Position numbers and translations under genes: made by a program | Notes under the pieces: model-generated | Told to the model about the DNA's origin: nothing | What the model saw: the letters and a program-made list of their open reading frames with translations, nothing else | Database searches by the model: none | Shown here: positions 36,890 through 48,998 of the stretch, in pieces | Layout of the letters: each line of letters opens with the position of its first letter | Numbering within the stretch: position 1 is the first letter of the stretch | Assembly: GCA_025602915.1 (NCBI GenBank) | Contig: JAHLJZ010000006.1 | Location: 372,001-436,000 of the forward strand | Direction of reading: 5' to 3' | Length of the DNA stretch: 64,000 nt | Source of the DNA: Paraphysoderma sedebokerense | Taxonomy: Eukaryota; Blastocladiomycota; Physodermatomycetes; Physodermatales; Physodermataceae

Positions 36890-39800
36890 CTAGCGAGTAA
36901 ACGGAACAATGATTGTTCCGGAGAACCCTTTGCCTGCTGTAGCTGCCTTGATCGATCCTCCCCCATTCCATTGAACTTCATTTTTATTACATGTTTTATC
37001 ACCTCGTTTCACAATCTGGAATTCAAGAGACCTGTTACCAGGAAGATTACGAAGATATCCCGACCAGACATTTGGATATCGGTAGTGAAGGCGTTTGACG
37101 TTCGGTGAGCAGGGATCCCAGTTGCCTAAATCAGGAGTATTACCAGTAACTACAAGGACTTCCCCAAACTGAGTCTGGAAACCATCTGACACAATGTTGA
37201 GACTTGCAGCCGATGTGTTTGGAGGTGCAGAATGTGTAAAGACGTATGTATTTTCGGAATAAACGGAAGAGGGTGCTGATTTGACCAAGATGCTGGAGGA
37301 AGATGAAATAACGAATCCGGGCCCGGCTGACTTGAGCAGTTCCGCTTCGCTATTAAGTTTGTTCAATTCCTGGCCGTTGAAAGCAACATTTGATACTTGC
37401 TCCGACGAATCTACAATTAGTCGAACGATAGTTGATCGTGTAGAAGCCGCATTATCATAAGATCCTTGAGCAGCCTTGACAGTGATGGTGGTTGCGCGGG
37501 TCTTGGGATCATAAGCGTAGGTGATAGTGGTGGCTCTGACTTGGCCCGACTGATAGCTGATAGTTTCACCGTCATCTTCGTAAAGTGTGAACTCAGATTT
37601 CAGAACTGTACGGTCGTGATAGATATCGATGATTAAGTCAATGACTTTTGAGCCGTCTCGACGGAAGCCTGAAATGAGGAGGTAGGAGTGTTAGGGGGTT
37701 CAACAAAGCTATCACTTCCAATCTAATTGATAATTATAACGCACCTAGTGCATCACCGGTTTGATCGTCGACGTGACTTCTTGGAATAATTGCACCACCT
37801 TGGATTATCGGATCAGTGAACGACCAAATTAAACATGAAGCAACAAAAATGAACTGTACCCTTAACGAAGATAGGAAGAGAGAATTTTCTAAATTCTCCG
37901 AGGTATTCAGGATATTTCTTTACGACTTCACCACCGGTAAAGTATTCCTTTGTGTGGTAATTAATCCATTGAGATCCTGCTGGGAGCAACACATCGCGAT
38001 ATATTTCGTTTTCGCCCATAACCTTAGCTACCAAGACGAATTCACCAACAAGGCGCAAGTCAGACGTGGCAGCAAACACTGGCTGATCTTGATACTGCAT
38101 GAAGACAGATGGGAATACGGGGAGGCCAGTGCGATAAGCACGATGTGCCAAAGAGTAATAATACGGAAGCATTTCATAACGTATGCGAAGATTGGCACGA
38201 TTAGCTTCGTTCCAACCCATTACAACTGGACTTGTTTCTCTCCAAGGAGCCGAATCAGCATTTGTGTGTGGACGAATAGGCGCTAAAGTAATACGAAATT
38301 AGATTTGGCCAATATGTTGGAACGAAATAAACAACAGATTGTCGTATACAAACTTGCAAACATAACGTCGTTGGCAAACCATTGTGTGTATGTTTCTGCA
38401 ATATATGAAACTAGCGATTAGTTCACAACCAAAGAAACCCCAGCATACCCAAGTACTCACCTTGGAGAGCATCGTTCGTTACTTCACCATTCTTAGTTTC
38501 TAGGGGATTACGGTGAAAACCACCAATATCTGATCCGTAATAATCGATTCCAGAGAAAGACATTTGTTGGTGATTAAACAGGTGGGCGATGTAAGCTCCT
38601 CGGTCGGTCGGAATACTATACTCTGGTCAGTGCATCCGTGCAGGTCCTCAAAGTGACATCACTAAAACCACTCACTCGCCACTCCACATAGATGCACCCA
38701 AACGTTGAACGCCGGGACCGCCAGATCTAGACATGATGAATAACCGTTGTTTGACACTGTTCCGTTTGTAGCCTCTTTCAATTGATTGTAACCATTGAAC
38801 GTTATAGATATTGTGAACGTCGGCTTGCCCATTCTTGTTCGGAAGAACCCCTTGATACCATGCTTTCTCGCCCCATCGACTAAAATTAAATGACCGTTAG
38901 AAATACCAAAAAGGACGAATGAAGCTATTGATATATAAGAGCGTACGCTGGATACATCTCTGGCTCGCCCAAGTCGGTCCAATGTCCGATAACGCCAGCA
39001 TCAACGATATTTTTTTGACGTCGATAATCGTGCCAGAAGTCACTCGCGTTGGTGTTGGACCAGTCGATCATGACGCCTTACAATCCCTAGATTTAGATGT
39101 AGCCATAAGAGTTCACGAGATAGTGGCAACATACCTGAACCCCACCAATTCTTATCGCCAGTTCCCCTCATGAATGCAACTTCCTTCCCGTCATCTTTCA
39201 TTACCAGTCCTTGACGTTGCTTCATCGGTTCAAAAGTTTCGAGGTTTTCGCCAATGTAAGCCTCTTCGATGACCATGATACCGACGCCCTCTTGCTTTTT
39301 ATACTTTTCAATTGTCGCTTTGGGAGATGGGAACCGGTTCTCATCCCAAGCAAGCAATCCCATTTTGCTGTTGGGGTCACCCTAACAACACGCAAGGGCG
39401 TTCAGACGGAAGGCACTCACCAAAGGAAGAAAGAAGCAACTCACTTGTTTGATACCACCAAACCCTGCGTAATTGGGTAGAAGATTAGCAATCTTACATT
39501 ACAAATAAGACAAATAGCATCTTGAAAGAGTTACATACAATACAGATCAAGAACAAATCCGTCAACGGGATAATTGTTCTGCTTCAATCGCTGGAATTCG
39601 GCGTCCATTTCTTTCCAATTCTTGTACCCATATTTGCTCAACCACAATCCTAGGAACAGGAAGAGAGGATGTGTTAATTTGGCCCTACTTTGGTTTTAGG
39701 AGTGACTAACTTAAACTCACCGAACATCTTTTTCGGGGGAACAGTGGCCCTCCCGACGATCGACATGTATTTTTGTCGCAGATCGAGCAATTTTTTTCCA

Positions 39801-40689
39801 TTTATAAAATAAAAGCGGAGAGTATCGGTGTATTGAGTATCGACAGCCCAACTTTCCCGATTTTGGAAATTAAAGTTGGTCTTATACTGACAGTCCAGAA
39901 ATAGGGCATAATTGCTGACATCTGACATGGACTTTGGCGCATTGGAAGCGTAAAGAACAGGCATATGGACATTTGAGATGCCGGAAGCCAAGCCGTTGAA
40001 ATAATCCATGCTACAATGCGCCTTATGTTAATAGGAAGACAAAAGGACGAATTACAAAACTGATTTACGAACTGATTTCCGAATCGTAATTCCTTCTGAG
40101 GTTGTTCCGAATTCCTAACCTTTCCTTCCCAACCACCAGCTGCGTCGGCCCAAACATTGTTATTTTGACCAAAAACGAATTGAGAGCCTAAGCCAAAAAT
40201 ATGCTTTTTATCTTCAGCAGAAAGTGTGAATCGAGGATTTTCAGCCTTGATATCAAATTTCATCTGCGTGTGGACGCGATTTCTGTTGTTCTGGAGGTCA
40301 ACGAACGTCATCGTAAAATCTTCAGCTATAGTGACCCTTGTTGTCCCAGTTGACAGGGATTCGTTTCCTTGTGCCTGGATGAAATTGATTTTGGACGGGC
40401 CATTCCAGCGCTTCGAAGGATCGACATATGGCGAGGTCCAGATCGGGGAGTTATCGTCAGTCAAATTTTTGTTTGTAGAAATTTCGAAATGAAAGACGTC
40501 ATCATCAAGGATTTCAACTTTGAGATATCCGTTTGGTGTTTTGAAAAGTTGGCCTTGTTGAGACTTGCCGCTTGTAGTAAACTGTTTGAAGGGCGTGTAG
40601 ACCTTTCGCTCAACCTTGGCCGAAACAAGGAGGGCTTCAATTAGACCGATAGAAAGAAGAAACGATATCAGCAATTTTGGTTGAGCCAT
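36890..40689 (-). CDS. Secreted GH31 alpha-glucosidase/transglucosylase with C-terminal CBM20 starch-binding domain
   Basis: Function: hydrolysis or transfer of alpha-glucosyl units, probably on starch, glycogen or maltooligosaccharides outside the cell. Seen: ATG at 40689; a signal peptide (LLISFLLSIGLIEALLVSA); N-terminal GH31 beta domain (HIFGLGSQFVFGQNNNVWAD); the barrel with NYPVDGFVLDLYWFGG, FPSPKATIEKYKKQEGVGIM and VIGHWTDLGEPEMYPAYA, in which Asp of WTDLGEPE is the expected nucleophile; MSRSGGPGVQRLGASMWSGD, with the acid/base Asp at an exon junction; and FSGIDYYGSDIGGF. After further beta domains, the last exon holds a CBM20 (LVVTGNTPDLGNWDP, LEFQIVKRGDK, WNGGG). At least nine exons. 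The WTDLGEPE form is like bacterial 4-alpha-/6-alpha-glucosyltransferases, not the usual eukaryotic WxDMNE. The exact activity is unknown. Confidence 0.9.
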
Positions 40690-41054
40690 ATTTCTGTTTG
40701 AAAGCGACCACTGAACGGAGAATTTTTCCGAGCCGGACACCCTTAATATATATGTGTCCCTCTTTTTTCCAAGTCCAAGAATAATGTGGGGAATGTGGAG
40801 GTTTGCCAGACCTAAAAATCGGCTTAACAGTTGCATGCCTATTCTCAGCCATTACGCCAGATGTCTGCAACAGGGGTAATATGGACGAACATGGTATCAA
40901 ACTCTTATCAATCTCTGGAAGGGCGAACTATCGAGTGTAATCACCACGTCGGCCGCTTATTGTCTCCTGTTGAATCACGTTAACGTAACATCCCACCGTT
41001 TTGAAGCCAAATCTCAACGCAGGACTAATTTTATAGATTCATCGAGTGAATTCT
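40690..41054. other. Divergent spacer between GH31 and the CTL transporter region
   Basis: About 365 bases between the GH31 start (-) and the next plus-strand reading frame. A TATATA string at 40748 lies about 60 bases before the GH31 ATG, in TATA-box range. No other signal was recognised. Confidence 0.4.
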
Positions 41055-41591
41055 ATGTATTTGAATCAGAATCAACAGAACATGATTTATGTCACTGACG
41101 AAGGAATCTGTTGTGAAGGCTGCAGACCTGCCATCCGTCATTTTTTCGCAAATTACCCGATATCCGACAGCTCTCGGATCTCAGAAATGACAAGCACCCA
41201 AGGTCATAATGGTTTGGATCTGAGAATTTGCATGATGATACATCCGTGGCATGAGTCTACATATACAGATGATAAGGAGAGGTCGTCAGAGAGACTCTTG
41301 AAGATCCAATTTAAGCTATTCGAATCAAGATTACCAACAATCCGGTCACGGGGCGCATCACGTGCCATGACTTCGCTCGCACAGGACCGACTTGCTTCAG
41401 TGGGGCTGACCAAATTGTGCATTCCATCCTTATATCTTTGGCAATTGCTTTCAGTTGATTCGAAATTAAGTCGACTTTGTGCGTTTAGAATTCTTACACT
41501 AGTTATCGATACCTCCCAACTATCGGCCGATACTTTGAACCGCATTTCCCCCGTTTACGTCGGACTCATTGCATTGACTTTCTACCGTTAA
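41055..41591 (+). CDS. Open frame directly upstream of, and in frame with, the CTL transporter; probable first exon or separate small protein
   Basis: Seen: an ATG at 41055 (MYLNQNQQNMIYVTDEG) opens 178 codons that stop at TAA 41589-41591, immediately before the transporter's ATG at 41592, in the same frame. A candidate intron (GT at 41552, AG at 41610-41611, with a branch-like TTGAC) would remove that stop and join the two frames in phase, giving an extended cytosolic N-terminus. The sequence has a small Cys group (CCEGC) and a Ser/Arg/Leu-rich body and matches no family I know. The alternatives are a small separate protein or a chance open frame; about 180 codons is long for chance at this base composition. 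Confidence 0.35.
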   Translation: MYLNQNQQNMIYVTDEGICCEGCRPAIRHFFANYPISDSSRISEMTSTQGHNGLDLRICMMIHPWHESTYTDDKERSSERLLKIQFKLFESRLPTIRSRGASRAMTSLAQDRLASVGLTKLCIPSLYLWQLLSVDSKLSRLCAFRILTLVIDTSQLSADTLNRISPVYVGLIALTFYR

Positions 41592-44079
41592 ATGAACAAT
41601 TTCTTCTCTAGTGGAATTTCCCCCAGCGATGTGCCCTTCCCTCATCTTTTAGCAAATAATGTGTCGAATGACGACCAGGAGATATTAGGTCAAGATGGAG
41701 ACTTCATACAGAACAATATCTACAACGAAGCTTTGGATATTCAGCCAATTGCATCTAATGCTTCTGCGCCTTCGGTTCCGACTTCCGTTCTCTCTTCGTT
41801 CGTAGCTTCGTTACCTCAAATTCATCAATACGATAATTCTTCCGCCCATATTTCAACTTCCCTTCTGAGAGATGGGTATCCTGCGTCAATGCCTTATCAA
41901 TTACGCTCTGATGTGGGAGGGGTTCCGGAGACCTTCGCTGTTGGAATTCCGCCTCTGTCATCACAGTTGTTGAATCAATCCAAAGAAAACGAATATCTGC
42001 AGAATTCTGATTATGATCAAGATTTAGAATCATGGGTATGCTCTTGGCATTAGTTCAATTCGGTTTAGCAACGACAAGTAATATATTTTCCTACATTTAT
42101 AGCTGCCATCAGCCATATACTCTGAGAATTTGAATCCAAAAGACTCTGAAATGTTCGAGCATGACGGCGATCATCCTATGTTGGAAGGTCTTTTAGTCCA
42201 GGATGTAAGTTTGACCTATCATTGATACTTGAATGCCAATGCCGCATGCTTAACCTATAATTTTCTGCAGAATGCGATTGCGGTGTCCGATCGATTTCTC
42301 AATGAAGCGTCACATTCTATGTTTCCCAGGAAAGATGCCGCATTTGCGTTACTCTACGCATTCTCTATGTCAGTTTTTTGTCTTCTTGGTATCTCCTTCT
42401 GGCTCACTCCAGCAGTACGTATTCGGCCCTAGCAGTAATTCTAAGCTCGTATCGCTCATCATTCACTTTTTTAGGCTGCAGTTTCCCAGATTCCCAGATT
42501 TGCTCAGATTTGCTTATCCTCCTTTCAAAGGATGCTACCGCTTTTCTCGATTACCTTAGTCGTGTCAGTCATTTCGGGCACTATTTGGATCTATACACTT
42601 AGGTTATTTGTCAAACCACTTATATGGCTGACGGTTCTTATGGTGCCGTTGTCATGTCTTTCATTGATGATATGGTCCAGCCAGCAATTAAGATTGATTG
42701 GCAAAGGGGATGGTCTTGATGGTCAATACGGCGAGACAGGATTGTAAGTGTTCGTGTCATGGCTTCTGATGTTTTACTTTGAATAACTCACACATAATGT
42801 TAGCCTGGCGGTAATACTTTTGTCGACTGCGATTTCGGGGTCTGCTTTTACGTTTTATACGTATTTAAAGCGACATAAAATTGAATCTGCCGTGAAAATG
42901 GTACAATTGTCTTGTGATATATTGACGGACAACCAGCAAATATTTGGTATATCTTTCTTTCTACTCGGTGTCTACGTCGGCTTCTGTACTGTGTGGGTTC
43001 TCGTCACTGGTCGATTCTTGAGCTTGTGGGGAGGAAGTAAGATATATTTACTTCTGTCGACTGGCATGTTCCTTTTCTGACACTGAAAATTTAGAATCCT
43101 GGGTGTCTGATATGGGGTTCACCGTCACAATGATTTATTTTGTTCTTGTATTTTTGTGGACAACTGCCATCTTTATGAACATCCATCGCATGACCATTGC
43201 TGGAATTGTTCATCATTGGTATTTTAATAGGTAATTTAAACTATGTTACGACAAGTCACGCTTCTGCTGTACTAATCACCGCGTCTAGACATACCCCCGG
43301 CCGTCTCAATCCAAATGAACGCGGGAAGGAGTCGCTGAAGCGGGCGTCTACACTCTTGCTTGGGTCGGTTTGCTTTGGCTCTTTAATCTTATCCGCCGTA
43401 CAAACTGTGCAGATGATTTCTTATGTTTGGGAGAAGGTAGTCTCAGTTCAATCCTCTTCCATCCGTTGATTACTGACAAATCGTAAACAGAATCACTTGA
43501 CTTCGCGAAATCAACGCCGCCAGTCCGCGAGCGTTTTCTGCGTTTTCAGTTCTTTTTTAAACTTCCTCACCCGCATTATTTCAACTATCAACCACTATAC
43601 TCTTATATATTTGACTTTTACCAATCCGCCGACCTCGTTTTGTACGGCCGCCAGACATTCTACACTCCTCATTAAACGAAATGTGGCGGACTTGATGTTG
43701 CGAGATATATTCACCCGAGGTATCCTATTGTTGGGTAATTTTGTACTGAGCTTGAGCGGGGGTATGGTTGCTTGGATGATAGGTGCATATTCGATCGAAG
43801 CATTGAACAAGGGTATCGATGTTGGTTCAAATTCGGTGTTATTTTGGTTTGGTGTTGGAGGCATCTCTATCGGTTATTTCGTTGGAAGATACTTCTCCGA
43901 TGTCATTATAAATATTATGGACTCTACATTCGTCTGCTACGGTAAGTATACTCTTTCAGCTATTGAGTGAGGATAAAGTACTTACGCGTTGCCTTTTCAA
44001 AGCAATTGACTTGGATACGAATAAGTGCCATTCCAACAGGGCGCATCAAATTTTTGGTGGCTCGATTACCAAATATTAG
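41592..44079 (+). CDS. Choline-transporter-like protein (CTL/SLC44/PNS1 family)
   Basis: Function: the CTL/SLC44 family is implicated in transport of choline or related amines; fungal Pns1 belongs to it, with its role still uncertain. Seen: a Ser/Asn-rich cytosolic N-terminus (MNNFFSSGISPSDVPF), then about ten membrane segments over ten or so short exons. The first is FALLYAFSMSVFCLLGISFW, followed by several more with TVTMIYFVLVFLWTTAIFMN. The family's C-terminal signature reads NPPTSFCTAARHSTLLIKRN, then GILLLGNFVLSLSGGMVAW, FWFGVGGISIGYFVGRYFSD, and the terminal CYAIDLDTNKCHSN box. I take the last exon to end at TAG 44077-44079. The N-terminus may be longer (see the preceding entry). Confidence 0.9.
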
Positions 44080-44263
44080 AGCACATTCAGTGTCAACCTA
44101 TTGATTACCCCCATTTTGTAGTATACATCACTGTATGATAGCAAATTAATATAATATACCCGTTGATATTGAGACTTACGAAGTCTGGGTGTCTGCACAC
44201 GTTGACCCTTCCCACCCGAACTTAAATTCTTCCGACTGATTTTGCATTTTAAAAGCCGGCAGA

Positions 44264-44800
44264 ATGTCCCGCAACAGATACAACCCAGTCGCTACACTTG
44301 ATACACCGTCCGATGACTATAGCAAGATTGATAAGAAACCGAAGACGACATCAGAAGTACTTAAGGGGAAGATGGAACAACTCCTCTGGGTAATGTTGGC
44401 TTCAGGAGTGTTCGTATACGCTGATATGTGGAAATCTTTGCAAGATGAACGATTTCATGGGTATGTATTCCGAAAGGCAATACGATTTAGTAGTGGCAAA
44501 TATCGTTAATACACATTCTCAAATCATAGGTCTTCGTTCTGGCTTGGATGCATTTTTTACTTCCTCAGCTTCACGGTCTTCCTCTACATCACATTTATTA
44601 TGCCCTATTTCTACAATGTACGGATAGACTACAAAAGTTGGCAAAATACAGCGCCAAGAGCCATACCGTTCGCTAGTGCCTGCGGATTGATTGGGTTCAT
44701 CTGTTTCAATGTATCGTTTTGGCCTATTTATCATGCCTTGACACCTTTTATTATGTTCATAGAGTTATTAGGATTTGTAGCCCTGGTGGGATTATTCTAA
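44264..44800 (+). CDS. TMEM128-like four-pass membrane protein
   Basis: Seen: ATG at 44264 (MSRNRYNPVATLDTPSDDY); two exons joined in phase across a short intron (about 44463-44529). The 155-residue product has four hydrophobic segments: QLLWVMLASGVFVYADMW, FWLGCIFYFLSFTVFLYITF, FASACGLIGFICFNVSFWP and FIMFIELLGFVALVGLF. The spacing, the D-x-x-K-x-L motif after the first helix, and the CFNVSFW box in helix 3 match the TMEM128 family, whose members have the same length. Known: TMEM128 proteins are poorly characterised and suspected to sit in the ER or endomembranes. The gene starts about 185 bases after the CTL stop. Confidence 0.78.
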
Positions 44801-44992
44801 GATCAAGGAACCTTTTGGAAAATTCAAGATGTATATATACCATTTGAACATATCAAATAGTCAATGAAGTTGAATGAATCGATAAGTCTGCCCGACGAAC
44901 TAGCTTGGTGTGGAAATTCAAATCTACAAACGCACTTCTCCTGATCCAGAGGTTCCTCTACAGAGCAGTCCCTTTACAGTATCCCTCAAGGG

Positions 44993-47900
44993 ATGACTAC
45001 ATCAACTGCGTATATTGAAGAAGAAGAGCTGTTTGAGAACATAAATCGAGATAGATTGTCATTTCAAATTGACGTTCATGATTTTAGTTTGCTTAATAAA
45101 AAGGTAGGCGGTTAAACATGACGGCATTTTTACATAACTATAATGATTAATTCATCGTTCCAGAAAAAACCTGTGAATTTTACCGATATATTCGAGGAAA
45201 CCACGGGGCCGTTTTATTTTAAAGCAAAAATTGAATATCATGGTTCGTTTTGATTCAATTACATCTAAGGTTCCACATCACTGTCGAGAAATACTGATTC
45301 GAACACCTATGTGTAGAGCTGCGGAAGAAAGCACCAAAGTGTAAATATATATTTTTATATGTTGAAATTCGTACGGCTTTAACCTTGTTTCGCAGTGGCT
45401 GCGAAGTATTCAACTGATATCCACATCACTGGCGCCACGAATACTTGGAGTTTGGTGGGTGTGCCCGGAAACATCCCAAGGTTGTTCTTTCATTAACGGC
45501 TTTTATTAGACATTTTTTCCGAATGCATATGAAGTTCTATATTGGATTGATGGACAAAAAGCGTGGTATTTAATTCGGGTGCGATTCATGATTCCTTCCG
45601 ATTTGGGATGTGTAAGTGTGCTGTCCTGACAAATTTAAACGACAGTCAGCACATCGTGACTATGAGGAATTATTCGAGGAAGCCGAGGAGAGATCGAAAT
45701 ATGCTGGTCCGTTATGCGATTCATGCCTATTTAACATACAATGCTTAACATTTGAAATTTTCAGCATATATCATAAACTATCCGGACTTGGAAATTGGCG
45801 AAAGGTCGCCGACGTTGATGCGAATTCTTGCCGACGTAAGGACACCCTTACTGAATTTTTTTCTGAGAATGGCACTGATGTATGCGCTTTAATAGATGTC
45901 TGTCCGCTATAGATCTTCCGTCGATGCTTTGCAAGCTTATATCATGAAATACAGGGAATTTTATGCCTTGAATTTGGTAAATCTGAGATGTTCGAGTCGG
46001 AATATATCTGTCGAACAAGCTAAAGCTGAGCTGCGTCGAGATTGTCGCTGTTATTTTGAATTAGAGACCGGCAATATGGCGGTATAAAGATTTTACAATC
46101 TGGTGTGGTAATATCTCAACTGAATGTGTTTAAAATAGGTGGAAGACTACCTTCATCCTACGAATACTAATCTTACATCAAAGAATTTAAACGGGCCGAC
46201 AGCCATTATGGTATGTCGTATCCTTTTGAACAGTGTTACACAAATCAGCTGATGCTTTAGATTAGTGGGATCCTTCTCGATGGAACGATGAAATTTTGAC
46301 TTGTCCCTGTGACGACTGCGATACGCTGTTCGATGGGCGGGACGCCCCGCTGGACCAACAATTTGAAGAGCATTTGCTTCACGACCACAATTTCAGACTT
46401 TCGGACGAACCGACGGACTGGACGGAGTCCAAAATAAGGTTTGCTTGGTATTACCGTTCGTGCGTATGTCCTTAAATATTAATTTTTCATGTATACTTTA
46501 ACTGTTGTATAGGGATATGATTGAACGCTTTGCTCTTGAATGCCCTGCCGTACGCGATGAGGAAAAATTGTTCAGCGAAGCATATGGAGCATATCAACGG
46601 AAGTTAGAATTTCTCAAAGGTCAGGCAGACCGACATTTACCACTCCGATCACATATGAAGGTTCGTTACAAACAAGAGAAACAGACGCTTTCATGATATC
46701 AGTTACTTTTTGATTTACCCTTGCCATTCGTAGGTAGGAAATGGTTCCGTTCACAAGTTAAGTTCAAGGCCTAGTAATAAACGCCCCGTTCCCGAGACAG
46801 GTAAGTGCCTTCTTGTGAGTTGATTCAATTGTCGCATTTTCAAACATAACATCCACAGGCCATGGCAAACCATTGAAGCGATTAAAGCTCGTGTTGAAAG
46901 CACTTACTGCTGAACGTAGGTATCGAAATTACAAAATACAACAATCATCTGCACAGAAATCGACTGTCACACCTATTGACATTTCAATTCTTTCCAACCA
47001 TTGATTTGTCTTTTAGAAGCCATTTCGCCGTCAAGTGATGGATGCCCCGACAATAGTCGCAATCATTCTTTGATTCAAGAGGGTAAGTCAACTAAGACTG
47101 ACGGAACAGAATCAGTACCTTCCGCTATTGCCGACGCCACTATGGTCACCGGATTACTTGAATCCGTTAACGGTGAGTTAAGTCTGTTAATATCTATTGC
47201 GGACCAGTGACATTCATCCCCAGGCTTTGTGAAAGCGCAGTTAGATACTGATCATCCTAAATTAACTGTGATATCTGATGCGTTACATATCAGGAGCCCC
47301 CCACATCAATACAATAGCTTTGAATACGGAAGCGCCTTCAAATTCTGGGAAACCGGCAGACGGCATTTCAGTCGGTTCAAGAATGTCTGAGAATACCGAT
47401 ATATTGTCACTGGAAGTTGACAGACGAAAGAAGACAGAACAAAAGGCAATACAAGAGGAGAAACTTGACTTGAAGCGAAAGCATTCTGGCGTTCGCAAAC
47501 CCAATTACGACAATTTAAAGAAAATCCCATCATGGCTATCCAAGACTTCCAAAAAAGTTTTGCCAGCAGCAGACACATCTTCAAACCGTATCCCTTCCAA
47601 TGCCGACGAACAAGACGAATTAAATACGTTGCTAAACAGTCTGAATTCATCTCTTGCGGTGAAGTCCGTTCCTGACACTGTATCTCGAAATTCAAATGTC
47701 ACTAGGAACCATTCTTTCAAAGAGAAGCTTGATTCTAGTGTAAATAGTTTACCTGGGCTCGATAACCCGAATGCGGTAACATCGAAAAAAACACGCAGGC
47801 AAAAGAAGAGTGAACCAGAACGATTATCCGTTCCGAATGATGGATTGAAAACAATTGTTGTGGAGGCGAAGAAAGGTATCAAGCTGTCGTCTTCCGAAAG

Positions 47901-48668
47901 ATTGAAAAATCAGAAGGTTACTAGAGTATCCCGAATCAACACTGTCCATCAGCAAGTACAACCAGAGCCGCCTAATGATGACTTCGGTTCCGAGATATCA
48001 ATGAAAATACATAAAAACCGGTCTTCCGTTGAGTCCGTTCAGCCGCCCCAACTCCCTGGTATGTGCCTGCTGTCTTGGGCGTCTCATTGCCATCCTCTTC
48101 AAACTTCCCTTATTCATCTCTTCCTTCATTCTCTTTTTTAGCTCAAAATCTTAACCATTCTCCGACAACCCCCGTCCCAACCGGTCGCAAAACCCCACGA
48201 TATTTTGAGAAGGTATCCATCAACCATGCCAAAGCCAGCGTCAAACAGGATAAATCTGTACTCTCAAAGTCACGAAAAGTTTCCACCACCGGTACCAACA
48301 ATTCAAACTCTTCCTCGCGCCCGGTTCCTTCTTCTTATCCTCAGCCTCATGAATCTAAGTCTGCTTCACGATCCCAAACAAAGAGCGGCCGCTCTGAATC
48401 GGTGCAACAATCTGTCATTGAATCCCGAAATAGCTCTTATCGACTTGCCAAACGGAGTTCGTCGTCAGCTTCCGCAGCTGTTAATCAAAATGAAGTGATT
48501 ATTCTTTCAGATTCTGACTCAGAACACGTTCTATTAGGCGGCGACGACATTAGTATGTCGGATGCTGAAGGAATCGTTGTTCGTTCGAGCACCCGCTCAG
48601 CTTCAGGGAGTAGTGGACAAGATATTGACATTATTGACCTTTGCTCGGATGATGGTGGTGATAAATGA
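44993..48668 (+). CDS. Unrecognised nuclear-type protein with a Cys-rich box and C-terminal SUMO-interaction-like motifs
   Basis: Not recognised as a family. Seen: about 15 exons from ATG 44993 (MTTSTAYIEEEELFENINRD); a slightly longer N-terminus is possible. Ordered landmarks are VNFTDIFEETTGPFYFKAKI, YSTDIHITGATNTWSLVG, NAYEVLYWIDG, AYIINYPDLEIGERSPTLM, SSVDALQAYIMKYREFYAL, then WDPSRWNDEILTCPCDDCD, an acidic linker with H/C residues that could bind zinc, and LRSHMK. The long final third is Ser/Lys/Arg-rich and disordered-looking. It ends with NEVIILSDSDSE and GQDIDIIDLCSDDGG. Each is a hydrophobic core of four residues followed by acidic/serine residues, the form of a SUMO-interacting motif. 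The last exons (47278-48055 and 48142-48668) are the clearest. A chromatin or DNA-repair role is likely but inferred only. Confidence 0.65.
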
Positions 48669-48998
48669 ATTATTTGCTGGGCTTATTTGTACTATATTCC
48701 GGATTGTAACTGATATATTTTATATACTAATACCATGGTACCTAACATGCTAGTTGCATATCCTTGAATGTTATCGCCAACAATTCTAAATAATCAGATC
48801 AACTCAAACGCATGCCAATCTCTGAAGTATCATTGCCATTGCTGTGTTATTTAGGTAGAACAAGAATTGTTCTCAAAACTTTTATATGATTCTTCATCGC
48901 CAATTAGTTACGGCGGGTTATTAATACAGATCAAGCACGAAAATACAATAGAGTATGAATAACAATTGAAACCGCCATATTTGTTGCACTTAAACCAT
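48669..48998. other. Convergent spacer, 330 bases
   Basis: The 3' ends of the SIM protein gene (+) and the ABCG gene (-) face each other here. AT-rich, no coding or structured signal. Confidence 0.4.
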
